A stretch of DNA of 64,000 bases from Eulemur rufifrons (GCF_041146395.1 NC_090989.1:120403501-120467500); one strand, 5' to 3'; positions 23,491 through 34,214 are shown, numbered from the stretch's first letter. Notes: generated by a model not told the origin, from the sequence alone. Program-made: numbers and translations.

Positions 23491-26400
23491 ATGGCCCAGG
23501 AGAGAAAACATCACAATGAAGTTCTACCCAACAAGCTGAACAAAAAACTGTCTCACTTATCAGTTTTCTCAATAAATGTGAATGGCTTGAACTCCCCGCT
23601 CAAGAGACATAGACTGGCCCAATGGATAAAAAAACACAATCCAAGTACCTCCTGTCTTCAAGAAACTCACCTAACCTGCAAAGATGCATTTAGACTGAAA
23701 ATAAAAGGATGGAAATCGATATTTCAAGCAAATGGTAACCAAAAGAAAGCTGGTGTGGCAATCTTAATTTCCAATAACTTAGCTTTCAAACCAACAAAAA
23801 TAATAAAAGACAAAGATGGCTACTACATACTGATTAAAGGCACAATTCATCAAGAAGCCATGACTATACTCAATATATATGCACCCAACCTAGGTGCACC
23901 TAGATTCATAAAGCAAACCCTACTAGATCTCAACCAAATGACAGATAACAATACTGTAATAGCTGGAGACTTTAACACCCCACTGACAGTACAGGACAGA
24001 TCCTCTAAACAGAAAATAAACAAAGACATAATGGACCTAAATAGAATGCTAGAACAAATGGGCATGGCTGATATCTATAGGACATTCTACCCAAAGTCCA
24101 CAGAATATACATTCTTCTCATCAGCTCACGGGACATTCTCTAAGATTGACCATGTCCTAGGACATAAATCATGTCTTAAAAAATTCAAAAAAATAGAAAT
24201 TATACCATGCATCTTCTCAGATCACAGCGGAATAAAAGTAACAATGATCACAAACAGAAACCCTCACTCTTACTCAAAGTCATGGAAGCTAAATAACTTT
24301 CTCCTGAATAATTATTCTATGAAAGAAGAAATCAAGATGGAAATAAAAAATTTCTTTGAATTAAATGACAATGGAGATACAACTTATCAAAATCTATGGG
24401 ATGCAGCTAAAGCAGTCCTGAGAGGAAAATTCATATCCATAAATGCCTATATCAAAAAGACCGAAAACATGCAAATAGACAACCTAATGAATAGACCCAA
24501 AGAGCTGGAGAAAGAAGAACAGAACGATCCCAAACCCAGCAGAAGGCGAGAAATTACTAAGATCAAATCAGAATTAAATGAAAAGGACAACAAAGAAACT
24601 ATAAGGGAAATTAATAAAACAAAAAGTTGATTCTTTGAAAAGATAAACAAAATAGACACACCCCTGGCTAGACTAACCAAGAACACAAAACTAAAATCTC
24701 TAATAACCTTCATTAGGAACACGAAAGGAGAAATCACAACCGATGCTACAGAGATACAAGATATCATCTATGAATTCTACAAAAATCTTTATGCACACAA
24801 ACTGGAGAACGTGGAGGAAATGGACAAATTTTTAGAAACACATAGTCTTCCCAGGCTCAACCAGGAAGAAATAGAGTACCTGAACAGACCAATATCAAGA
24901 ACTGAAATCGAAACAGCAATAAAAAACCTTCCCAAAAAGAAAAGCCCTGGTCCAGATAGGTTCACACCTGAATTTTACCATACATACAAAGAAGAACTGG
25001 TGCCCATCCTACATAAACTATTTTCCAATATTGAGAAGGATGGAATTCTCCCCAACACGTTCTACCAAGCCAATATAACATTGATACCAAAACCTGGAAA
25101 GGACGCAACAAAAATAGAGAACTACAGACCAATTTCCCTCATGAATATAGATGCAAAAATTTTCAATAAAATACTAGCAAATTGAATCCAAGTACTTATC
25201 AAAAAAATAATCCACCACGACCAAGTGGGCTTCATCCCAGAGATGCAGGGGTGGTTCAACATACGTAAATCTATAAATGTAATTCACCACATAAATAGAA
25301 GCAAAAACAAAAACCATATGATACTCTCATTAGATGCAGAAAAAGCATTTGACAAAATTCAACACCCTTTTATGATGAAAACGCTTAACAAAATAGGCAT
25401 TGATGGAACCTACCTAAAAATGATACAAGCCATATATGACAAACCCACAGCCAACATCATACTGAATGGGGAAAAACTGAAAGCACTCCCACTTAGAACT
25501 GGAACCAGACAGGGCTGCCCATTGTCTCCATTACTTTTCAACATAGTATTGGAAGTCCTTACGAGAGCTATCAGGCAAGAGAGCAGAATCAAGGGAGTCC
25601 AAATAGGGAAGGAAGAGATCAAACTCTCACTTTTTGCTGATGATATGATGTTATATCTGGAAAACCCCCAGGATTCAACCATGAGACTCTTGGAATTGAT
25701 CAATGAATTCAGTAAAGTCTCAGGATACAAAATTAATATACACAAATCAGAGGCATTTATATATGCCAATAACAGTCAAACGGAAAACCAAATTAAGGAC
25801 TCTATATCCTTCAAAATAGCAACAAAGAAAATAAAATATCTAGGTATATACCTAACTAAAGAGGTAAAGGACCTCTATAAGGAAAACTATGAAACACTGA
25901 GAAAAGAAATAGCAGAACTTGCAAATAGATGGAAAAATATACCATGCTCGTGGATCGGAAGAATCAACATTGTTAAAATGTCTATACTACCCAAAGTGAT
26001 CTACAGATTCAATGCAATCCCTATTAAATTACCAACATCATTCTTTACAGACATAGAGAAAATAATTATACACTTTGTATGGAATCAAAGAAGACCCCGT
26101 ATAGCAAAAGCAATTTTAAGCAACAAAAACAAAATGGGAGGTATTAATTTGCCAGACCTCAAACAATACTACAAGGCCGTGGTTCTTAAAACAGCCTGGT
26201 ATTGGCACAAGTGCAGGGACACAGACCAGTGGAACACAACAGAAAATCCAAATATAGAACCATCCTCATATAGTCACCTAATTTTTGACAAAGCGGGAAA
26301 GAATATACTCTGGGGACAAGAATCCCTATTCAACAAATGGTGCTGGGAGAATTGGTTAGCCACTTGTAGAAGACTGAAACAGGACCCACAGCTTTCACCT

Positions 26401-27369
26401 CTCACAAAAATCAAATCACGGTGGATAACAGACTTAAACCTTAGGCGTGATACAATCAGAATTCTAGAATAAAATGTAGGAAAGACTCTTACAGACATTG
26501 GCCTAGGCAAAGAATTTATGAAGAAGACCCCTAAGGCAATCACAGCAGCAACAAAAATAAATGAATGGGACATGATTAAATTAAAAAGCTTCTGCACAGC
26601 CAAAGAAACAGTCACGAGAATAAACAGACCACCTACAGAATGGGAAAAAATTTTTGCATACTACACATCAGATAAAGGACTGATAACAAGAATCTATTTA
26701 GAACTCAGGAAAATCAGCAAGAAAAAATCAAGCAACCCTATCAAAAAGTGGGCAAATGACATGAATAGAAACTTCTCGAAAGAAGATATAAGAATGGCTA
26801 ACAAACATATGAAAAAATGCTCAACATCCCTAATCATCAGAGAAATGCAAATCAAAACCACCATGAGATATCACTTAACTCCAATGAGAATGGCCTTTAT
26901 CAAAAAAACCCAAAACAACACATGTTGGCGTGGGTGTGGAGAGACAGGAACACTCATACACTGCTGGTGGGACTGCAAACTAGTGCAACCCCTGTGGAAA
27001 GCATTATGGAGGTATCTTAAACAGATTCAAGTAGACCTGCCATTTGACCCAGCAATCCCATTACTGGGCATATACCCAAAGGAAAAAAGGTCATTCTGTA
27101 ACAAAGACACATGTACCCGAATGTTTATAGCAGCACAATTCACAATCGCAAAGATGTGGAAACAACCCAAATGCCCATCAATACATGATTGGATTAGTAA
27201 GCTGTGGTATATGTATACCATGGAATATTACTCAGCTATAAGGAATGATGAAGATACGACATCTCTATGGTTCTCCTGGAGAGAGTTGGAACCCATTATA
27301 TTAAGTGAAGTATCCCAAGAATGGAAAAACAAGCATCACATGTACTCACCAGAAAATTGGTTTCCCTGA
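23491..27369 (+). pseudogene. L1 ORF2 (endonuclease/reverse transcriptase), three in-frame stops
   Basis: One frame of 1,292 codons with no frameshift. The family protein nicks target DNA and copies L1 RNA by target-primed reverse transcription. The endonuclease residues all appear present: N29 (INVNG), E58 (QETH), Y130, D160/N162 (GDFNTP), D220 and SDH 243-245. The reverse transcriptase keeps D615 (LDAEKAFD), [10 protein letters not shown] and FADD at 715-718. The Cys-rich end keeps C1145, C1149, H1157 and C1162. Stops occur at codons 380 (24628, TGA where TGG is expected), 565 (25183, TGA, likely CGA with CpG decay) and 994 (26470, TAA for GAA). The first leaves an endonuclease-only product. 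The start adds about 15 residues relative to human ORF2p. Confidence 0.93.
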
Positions 27370-27686
27370 TCATCACCTAAATACAAATCTGGGAACGACA
27401 CCAATTGGATATCAGACTGAGGTGGGGGGTGGGGGAGGGGATGGGGGTATGCCTACACAATGAGTGCATTGGGCACCGTTTGGGGAATGGTAACACTTGA
27501 AGGTGCTGACTCGGGAAGGGGGGGTGGGGAAGGGAGGGATATATACCTCATGATGGGTGCAATGTGCACGACCTGGGGAACAGACACGCCTGGAGCTCCG
27601 ACTTGGGGGGAAAGGCGGTACAGGAGCAACGTATGTAACCTGCAATTCTGTATCCCCCATAACAAGATGAAATTTAAAAAAAAAAA
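27370..27686 (+). other. L1 3'UTR with G-rich tracts and first A tail
   Basis: G-run clusters at 27421-27447 and 27512-27541 could form G-quadruplexes, a known feature of L1 3'UTRs. The end, CAACGTATGTAACCTGCAATT through CCCCCATAACAAGATG, is homologous to the ends of the copies at 17.4 and 48.3 kb. The A11 tail (27676-27686) is preceded by GATGAAATTT, without the AATAAA seen in the copy at 48.36 kb. Confidence 0.85.
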
Positions 27687-27798
27687 TATTTACCTAAGCT
27701 GAAGTTACCAAAAAAAAAAAAAAAAATAATGTTCATGTACAAAAAATGGAATAGGAAACAATGGAAAGAGTTGTGAATGTGCAATGCTGACAGAATGA

Positions 27799-27804
27799 AA
27801 TAAA
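27799..27804 (+). terminator. Polyadenylation signal of transduced segment 2
   Basis: AATAAA 18 nt before an A17 tract, the spacing expected of a used polyadenylation site. Confidence 0.75.
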
Positions 27805-28030
27805 TTATTTATTACACTATGTAAAAAAAAAAAAAAAAAGTCACCTTCTCAGGAAAACATCCCTTGACCATCCTATTTGAAAACATAATCCTTAAGATAA
27901 ATGTTTGAGGTGATAAATATCCCATATCCCTGATATGACCATTACACATTATATACAGGTATCAAAATATTACACATATAGCCCCTAAATATGTACAACC
28001 ATTATGTATCAATTTAAAATTTTTTCAAAA

Positions 28031-28036
28031 AATAAA
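28031..28036 (+). terminator. Polyadenylation signal of transduced segment 3
   Basis: AATAAA 18 nt before the final A14 tract that abuts the target-site duplication. Confidence 0.75.
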
Positions 28037-28063
28037 AATATAAGACTTATCCAGAAAAAAAAA

Positions 28064-28078
28064 AAAAATCAACTCCGG
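28064..28078. repeat. Target-site duplication of full-length L1, right copy
   Basis: AAAAATCAACTCCGG, identical to 20070-20084. The host L1 ORF2 sequence resumes directly after it (TGGATAACAGACTTAAACC). Confidence 0.95.
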
Positions 28079-28233
28079 TGGATAACAGACTTAAACCTAA
28101 GGCATGAAGCTATAAGAATTCTAGAAGAAAACGTTGGAAGTACTCTTCTAGACATTGGCCTAGGCAAAGAATTTATGAAGAAGACCCCAAAGGCAATCAC
28201 AGCAACAACAAAAATAAATAAATGGGACCCCAT
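28079..28233 (+). mobile_element. Twin-primed L1, inverted 5' segment, right remnant
   Basis: Continues ORF2 of the interrupted older L1: [20 protein letters not shown] and [17 protein letters not shown] are readable. It ends at about codon 1027, where the second primer of twin priming would have annealed. Confidence 0.85.
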
Positions 28234-28242
28234 TGCACTTTT
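28234..28242. repeat. Target-site duplication of the twin-primed L1, right copy
   Basis: TGCACTTTT, matching 17425-17433 at 8 of 9 positions. Confidence 0.55.
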
Positions 28243-28690
28243 GATTTCTTCTTTGTCCCATGGGTTATTTGGAAGTATGTTGTTTACTTTTCAAATATTT
28301 GGTAATTTTTCAGATATCTTTCTGTTACTGATTTATAATTTAATTCAATTTTGGCCAGAAGATGTACTTTTTATGAATTCAATCCTTTTAAATTTATTGA
28401 GACTTATTTTATGTCCCACAATATAGTGTATCTTGGTAAATGCTTCATTTACACTTGATTTCCTGTTCTATAAATTGTTGAGAGAGGGGTACTAAAATCT
28501 CCAGCAATAAATTGCAGATTTGTTCTGTTTCTCCTTGTAGTTCTGTCAGTTTTTGCTTCTTGTTTTTGAAGTTCTGTTGTTTGGAACATAAAATTTAGGA
28601 TTGTTATGCCCTCTCATGGAATTGATCTCTTTTTTACTATGAAATAAACTTCTTTATCCCTTGTTGGGTGCTGAATATTTTTGTATTCCT
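28243..28690 (-). mobile_element. L1M element, antisense, right part
   Basis: Resumes the L1M interrupted at 17424: TTTTCAGATATCTTTCTGTT, TTTTAAATTTATTGAGACTT and TGTCCCACAATATAG follow the antisense ORF2 order. Non-coding now. Confidence 0.8.
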
Positions 28691-29415
28691 ATAAATATTC
28701 TTGAGATTTGTTCTGGGATGCAGTTAAATTACTTCAAAACAGTTTGATCCTTTAGGTTCTTGCTTTTCATATTTGTTAGGTGAGACCAAAGATGTGCTCA
28801 GCCTAAGGATAATTAATCCCCATTAGGGAGGTGAGGCAAGCCCTTTGTGAGTCTTTACCTCATGCCCTGGGAATCACAATGTTTTTCAGTCTTGCTTGTG
28901 GAAACAGGCACTATTCCTGGCACTGTGAAAACACCAGACACTGCTATCTCTAATCCTTTCTAGTGGCTTTTTTCTAAACTTGGGTGGTTTTCTTGCATGC
29001 ATGTACCAACTAGTACTCTGTTGAAGACACAAGAGGGATTCTTGCTGATCTCCAGGGTCTCTCTGTTCTGCTCTTTTCTCTCTGTCCCATGAACTCTAGC
29101 TGCCTTGTCACCCCAGGCTTTTAGCTCTGTACCTGAAACTCAGGAAGTTCATTGGGTCCTGACTGATATTGCCCTTCTTTCTCCATGTTCTGTAAACATT
29201 CTCAAGGCAGAAAGCTGGGGCAATCATGAAACTCCCCTCATTTGCTCCCCATCTCTCAGGGATTTTTGTCCTGTTATCTGTTGACTTGCCTGATAGCAAA
29301 TGTCTTGAAAACTGCTCTTTCATGTATTCTTTTATGCTTTTTATTTGTTTGTTTATTTCAGACAGGAGGGCAAAATTCAGTCCCTGTTATTTTATCTTAG
29401 CCAGAAGTGGAAGAA
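28690..29415 (-). mobile_element. Probable L1M-derived non-coding segment
   Basis: Blocks AACAGTTTGATCCTTTAGG, GGAAACAGGCACTATTCC, CACCCCAGGCTTTTAGCTC and CCCTGTTATTTTATCTTAGCC resemble an old L1M UTR-type repeat. Orientation and family are uncertain. It may continue the adjacent L1M or be a separate copy. Confidence 0.4.
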
Positions 29416-29519
29416 CTATAAATAGTTTTTGATTCAACTTAAGTTTGCCAGCCTGCTTCCAGATAAATCAGTTTTCTAGAAGGAAAATTTAAAAATTATA
29501 GTAAGATGATTCTCAATGA

Positions 29520-29665
29520 GGTTTTATTTTTTTCATCAACTTTTTTTGAGGAATAAATGCACATATTTTAAGCAACCATTTTAATGAGTTTTGACAGACG
29601 TATATACTTGTTTAACCCAGATATAGAACATTTCTATCATCCCATGAAGTGCTTTTCAATGAGGT
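29520..29665 (-). mobile_element. L1M 3' end fragment, antisense
   Basis: TTTTGAGGAATAAATGCACA, AATGAGTTTTGACAGACGTA and AGATATAGAACATTTCTATC are the antisense 3'-end blocks of L1MC-type elements. Confidence 0.65.
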
Positions 29666-29669
29666 TTTT

Positions 29670-30040
29670 AATGTGCAATTATAAGAAGTCAGTTGAACTC
29701 TACTCATTGCCCTTTGAGCTAGGGAAGGAGCCCCCTGACTGGGCTGCTTCTCCTTCTTACATTGGCTCTAGATCCTATTCAACTCTGTTTTCTCCTTTTC
29801 CCAGGTAGACAGACCTGTATGTGACTTCTTGCAGTCTCTCCTTATATAGGTCCAAATGAATCACTGGACTTCAGTAACCAGGTAATTTTTGCAAGCAGGC
29901 AGGGTTCAACAGGATGAGTCATTGTTTGGGGAACTCAGTGCTTCCCTTTGACAGTCATGGTGTGCCTCAGGCTGCACTTTCTGAGATTCTAGAGGTTATT
30001 TGTTATACAGCATTATTGCCACAATAACTAATTGATATAT
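29670..30040. other. Unique non-coding stretch
   Basis: No repeat or exon recognised. Confidence 0.35.
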
Positions 30041-30044
30041 GGGG

Positions 30045-30178
30045 CTTGAGAATTATTGCCAGACTACTTTCAAAAAATGTTGTGCTTACATTTATACTGC
30101 ACAAACCTTGCCAAACTGAATATTACCTTTATTTTTAACTTCTTAAAGTTTAATAGGCTAAATTATATCTTTGTTATT
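30045..30178 (-). mobile_element. L1M fragment, antisense, left piece
   Basis: Diverged antisense ORF2/3' blocks (CATTTATACTGCACAAACC and surrounding). It appears to continue at 30795 after about 600 bp of other sequence. Confidence 0.4.
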
Positions 30179-30179
30179 G

Positions 30180-30790
30180 TTTTGTTTCTTAGAACCATTC
30201 CTAAACTTCCCAGGCACCTGTGAGCCATGCTGGCATGATGCATTAATGGGTCTCATTTCTCTTCTGGTGGGTGCAGCAGAGGGATTGGCAGCTGCATGTA
30301 CAAGAAGCCAAAAACTGAAGTTGACAGCAAATCATAAAGCCCTTGGGATTGTGTCCAATTTAAATAGATTACCTTATTTCTAAACATTCATTTGTTTATT
30401 TTTTGACTCATTTGCTTATATTTGCAATCTTGTAGTTTTAGTTCCTGTTTTCTAGTGTTTACCAGGTGCCAGGCACTGTGCTAGACACTGTGGGCACAGC
30501 ATCCTGTAATAACCAATGCCACTTCTGTGCCATCACACCCCTCTTCTTGTTGTTGTTCAGATCCATCCGTGTCATTGGCTGCCAGCTCAGAATTCACATC
30601 TTTGCCCTGGTCACTGTGTTACTCTCTGCAACTCTCCTAGCCTGATAGGAACCTGCGGGCTCCTACTCAAATAATGCCTCACCTCACATTGAAATACAGC
30701 AGCAACTGCAAGTCCCGATGTGAGTGAGTGAGGCTGGGACAAGGAGGGCAACTAACCTTTTCTCATCTTTGGACTCAGATCCTACACCAC
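30180..30790. other. Unclassified segment splitting an L1M
   Basis: About 610 bp between two L1M pieces. It includes a weak L2/MIR-like block (CAGGTGCCAGGCACTGTGCTA near 30467) and otherwise no family I can name. No gene. Confidence 0.35.
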
Positions 30791-30794
30791 ACAT

Positions 30795-31045
30795 TTGTTT
30801 TAATTGGCAAGGTTGAATATTTTTACACACTTTTATTTATTACTAGTTAAAGCTTTCCTTATATGAATTTTTTTGTTCAGATCCTTTGCTTACTTATCTA
30901 TTGAAGTCTTGATTTTTTAAAAAATCAATTTATATGAATTCTTTATGTGGCAGAGATATTAAGCCATTTCTGCAGTGTTTGCTGCAAATTCTTTCTCTGC
31001 CCAATATTTGCTTGTTTCCTTGGCTTTCGCTATACAAAATATATG
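30795..31045 (-). mobile_element. L1M fragment, antisense, right piece
   Basis: TTTTAATTGGCAAGGTTGAA, GATCCTTTGCTTACTTATCT and AATTCTTTATGTGGCAGAG are antisense L1M ORF2-end blocks. Confidence 0.6.
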
Positions 31046-31284
31046 TTTTCTGAGTGCAAGGTTTACACCCATAAATAAAAAGGGCCATATTGAAATGTGT
31101 GTACCTTTCTCTTATCTTTACATAGCCTATAATATGTTTTCTCAGGCAGTGTAATTTTCACTCTGGAATGCTCGGATTAGCAGCCAATGTTGAATTCAAG
31201 GGGAGGGAGAAATTGGATTCCTCTGTGACGGGAATGGCTAATGGCATTCTCTCCCTGATGAGGCTCTATGGTCCATTCTTCATT

Positions 31285-31790
31285 TATGCATTCTAAAATA
31301 TTTATTCAGCATCTACTCTGTGCCAGGCACCACTGCCTGGGACATTCTGGAACTTTATTTAATGGTCACTGAGATTTAATTGAGGTTTGATGAGATGGAT
31401 TGACCATACACTATATCAATAAAGTTGAGCATTACCTTAACCACATTCTTAGAGTTATTAACTTTAGGGTCTATAGAGACAATCTTGAGTGAGCAAGACA
31501 GATAGAGCCCCTGCCCTCCAGGGGTTCACAGAAGATTGCAGAAGGCAGACAAGTAAAAGACAATTACAATGAAGTGTGGCAGGGGCTGTGCTGAGGGACA
31601 TGGGATGGGGGTGGGGGACTTGCAATAGCACTGAGCCAGATTTGAGGGACCAGGGACAGCTTCTCAGAGATAGTGATGTCCCAGTGAAGACCTGGAGAAT
31701 GCCTAAGAATGGCTGAGAGAAGAAGGTTTGAGGTCAGAGTATTCTTGTGAAGGAACAGCTCAAAGAAGTCCTGAGAGTGTGAGAGAAGAC
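31285..31790 (+). repeat. L2 LINE fragment, interrupted
   Basis: AATATTTATTCAGCATCTACTC then TGTGCCAGGCACCACTGCC, a foreign block of about 140 bp, then GAGTGAGCAAGACAGATAGAG, CCTGCCCTCCAGGGGTTCAC and a typical L2 body to about 31790. The inserted block contains one copy of the 82-bp repeat. Confidence 0.7.
31379..31460 (+). repeat. 82-bp direct repeat, copy 1
   Basis: Aligns without gaps to 32459-32540 with 8 mismatches in 80 (90%). The copies are exactly 1,080 bp apart. Family unknown. Confidence 0.85.
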
Positions 31791-31974
31791 GTGTGTCTTT
31801 GAGAATCCAAGGTATCCAAGGTATCCTAGAGGTAGTGCTTTAAAAATGGATCAAATATTAACATTATTAGTATTTGAATTATTTGACCCTCTTTGTTTTT
31901 ATTCCCCTTTTTGTAAAATATACCACCATTATCATTTACCAATGAAAAGAGAGTTGGCTTAAAAATCTAGACAA

Positions 31975-32111
31975 TCTGTTAGTACTCCTTTTTCTGCTAT
32001 GAAAGAGCCATGTGACTTTGCTGAGTTTAAAGTTCCACTCTGGGCCTCGGTTTCCTGTTCTATGAAAGCATGGGACTAGGCAGGATGGTGTCCTAGCATG
32101 ACATACTGTGG
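31975..32111 (+). repeat. MIR-like fragment
   Basis: GAGCCATGTGACTTTGCTG followed by TGGGCCTCGGTTTCCTG is the core-to-tail order of a sense MIR. Diverged. Confidence 0.5.
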
Positions 32112-32384
32112 CTGCATCTACTGCATAGTTGTCGAGTGGCTTTTGATCCTGTCTTCTGCCCATTCATCATGTGTGTATCTAATGCTCAAGGGACACACCT
32201 AAACCTGAGAACACTCTCAAGTAGCCAACGTCCAAGAAGAGGTTTATCCCAAACCCAGTGAACCAAATCCTCCAGCTGGAATCTAAACAGTCCCTACCCC
32301 CAACTCCATCAAGCCTTACCCTGTGGGCTATTGATTTTCACAGACAGGAGTCAAGCCAATGAGTTAGAACTCCTGGAGGGCAGA

Positions 32385-32456
32385 TAGGGACTGTTTGGGG
32401 ATTTTTCAGGCAGTGCCTAGTACATTATGGGTCCTCAGTTAATATTCATCGAAGTT
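32385..32456 (+). repeat. L2 3' end
   Basis: GGCAGTGCCTAGTACATTATG then CTCAGTTAATATTCATC, the terminal L2 block. It is followed directly by copy 2 of the 82-bp repeat. Confidence 0.5.
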
Positions 32457-32458
32457 TC

Positions 32459-32540
32459 ATTGAGGTTTGATGAGATGGATGAACCATACAATATGTCAAT
32501 AAAGTTAAGTATTACCCTAACCACATTCTTAAAGTTATTA
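32459..32540 (+). repeat. 82-bp direct repeat, copy 2
   Basis: See copy 1. Shares TGAGGTTTGATGAGATGGAT and CCACATTCTT exactly. Confidence 0.85.
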
Positions 32541-32544
32541 AAAA

Positions 32545-34190
32545 TGTCAAGAGCAGGGTGATTTATTTCCTCATTCTATGGAAATATTGCAAAGACAGTA
32601 TGTATAAAAACGTGTAGGGCTTAAATGATAATGATTTATCTTTCTGGCTCCATCTTGAGCTTAGTGTCAGTGACTATTTCTGGTGCCATCTACCTCTTTA
32701 GGTCTTTAACCTTTTGACACCATTTTTGGCCCTAAAAGCAATGGGAAATTGCTGTCCAGGCTGGAGATTCAAGAGCTGATACAAATTCATCCCCCAGCTG
32801 CCACCTGTCTGTGGACCATCCCAAGCAGCTACATAAGTGTAACCTTTTACATTTGACATCATTGCCCCTGAGTAATAGGTACTTAGGTGGGGGATGATAA
32901 AGCTCTGGCCCTGAGCTGAGACCTGAAAAATGTGGCTCCCACTCTGACATAGTGTGTCTCCCGGAAGAGTTATAAGCAATAGCAACTGTGGGGGCTGAGG
33001 AAGGAGTGGGACATAGAATTATTTGCTCAGAGAATTTGTGTTCACATTGAATCCCTTGCATCTGACTTGCTGCAAAGCTTGCTGTGGTGTATGACTCCTG
33101 GCAGGGTGGCCTTGGGATTCTCTAGCTGGGGCCTCAGCCATAGCTTCCCAGGACATGGGGAGATACTGAACCGCCATGTGTGACCTTGCATGTCTAAGAC
33201 GCACATGCCACTGGGGCAGGGTCTGGCACAAACAGCTTTGCACAGCTACAGCTGAGCACCATGTGCTGAGAATAGCTTGTTAAAAAATAATTTTGATGCT
33301 TTGTAATAACTGCATGATTACAAACACCAAGAAAAATGACAACAGTTAAAACAAAAACAAGCCTTGCAAGCTCACGTGCAGCTTCAGCAAAGCCTGCACT
33401 CCTAAACCTCCTCCCCAGCTGCTCCTGGGCTCCCCTTTTTCCAGGATCTCCCCTCCAGACCTGCTGCAGTCAGGGGCTTTGTGTGGGGGTCCTCCAGCCT
33501 CCTTCCCGTGACCGCCCCAGCCCTCGGTACCGTTCTTGGCCTCTGGGGGGCACCAGAGCTTGCACATAGCAAGGTGGCTGCTTCTTGAGACAAAAGAGGA
33601 GGATTTTGGCTGCCAATTTGTCTTAACATTGTGTAAGGTCTGTCTCGAGGCAGAGCAGGCCGTATACAGACCCGAATCAGGGTGTGCATTGTTCTCCTTG
33701 TTGTTCTGTTACTGGCTGGAGGCTAATGGTGGTCCACGCCCTGAGGTGATGGGGAGCCAGATTCTGGTGCCTTTTGCGAGTGGCTGGAAGAACAGGTTCC
33801 CGGGAGGAGTAAGACCTGATAGGACAGCAGGCTTCCCTTACTCCCTGCTGCTCGGGAGCTGCATTCACCGGTGAAACAAAAGGTGCCAGAAAAACAAAGC
33901 AAGTGAAGGCGGTAGGAGAAATGGCAAAAGGAAAGGGACGGGAAGGAAGAAGGAAAGAAAGAAAGAGAAAAAGAGAACGCAAGCTAGGAGCAAAATCAAG
34001 AATGAGACAGAGAAAAGCTAATACATGGTGATTGTTCTAACCAGTGTTACGGGTTTTGGAGCAAAACAATTTGTAGGAAGCAAACTTCCCCAAATGTGAG
34101 TACTTAATAAAGGAGAAAACAGAAGGATTGATAATGGAAATTAGGCTAATGAATAAACAAGCTGCTTAAAAAAATGGGCTCCTCTCGCAG
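32545..34190. other. Unique non-coding stretch
   Basis: No repeat and no convincing exon. Frames of about 75-112 codons around 33.3-34.0 kb lie on both strands and have no recognised domain. A purine-rich GGAAGG/AAAGAAAG run lies at 33935-33977. Moderately GC-rich at 33.4-33.9 kb. Confidence 0.4.
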
Positions 34191-34214
34191 TCCGTTATTT
34201 TTAACTTAGTGGCA

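Larger units (their letters stand above)
20085..28063 (+). mobile_element. Full-length strepsirrhine-type L1 with 3' transduction
   Basis: A complete non-LTR retrotransposon of 7,979 bp between perfect 15-bp duplications. Order: 5'UTR/promoter 20085-22446, ORF1 22447-23451, 39-bp spacer, ORF2 23491-27369, G-rich 3'UTR to about 27675, A tail, then about 375 bp of non-L1 sequence with three more A tails. It lies inside an older L1 ORF2 in the same orientation: the host reading LTKINS continues at 28079. The copy is unlikely to be autonomous because ORF2 has three stops. The species-level family name is not known to me. Confidence 0.95.
27687..28063 (+). other. 3'-transduced sequence with serial A tails
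   Basis: Non-L1 sequence lies between the L1 A tail and the right target duplication. Segment 1 (27687-27709) ends in A17 (27710-27726). Segment 2 (27727-27822) has AATAAA at 27799 and ends in A17 (27823-27839). Segment 3 (27840-28054) has AATAAA at 28031 and ends in A14 (28055-28068), which merges with the duplication. Segment 3 ends like an older L1 3' terminus (CCCCTAAATATGTACAACC). This fits read-through transcription at successive source loci. Confidence 0.85.

Noticed and set aside
33336..33982. Overlapping frames on both strands in GC-richer DNA
   Set aside because: Frames overlap in several registers, as expected from composition; no exon-like splice pattern could be supported.
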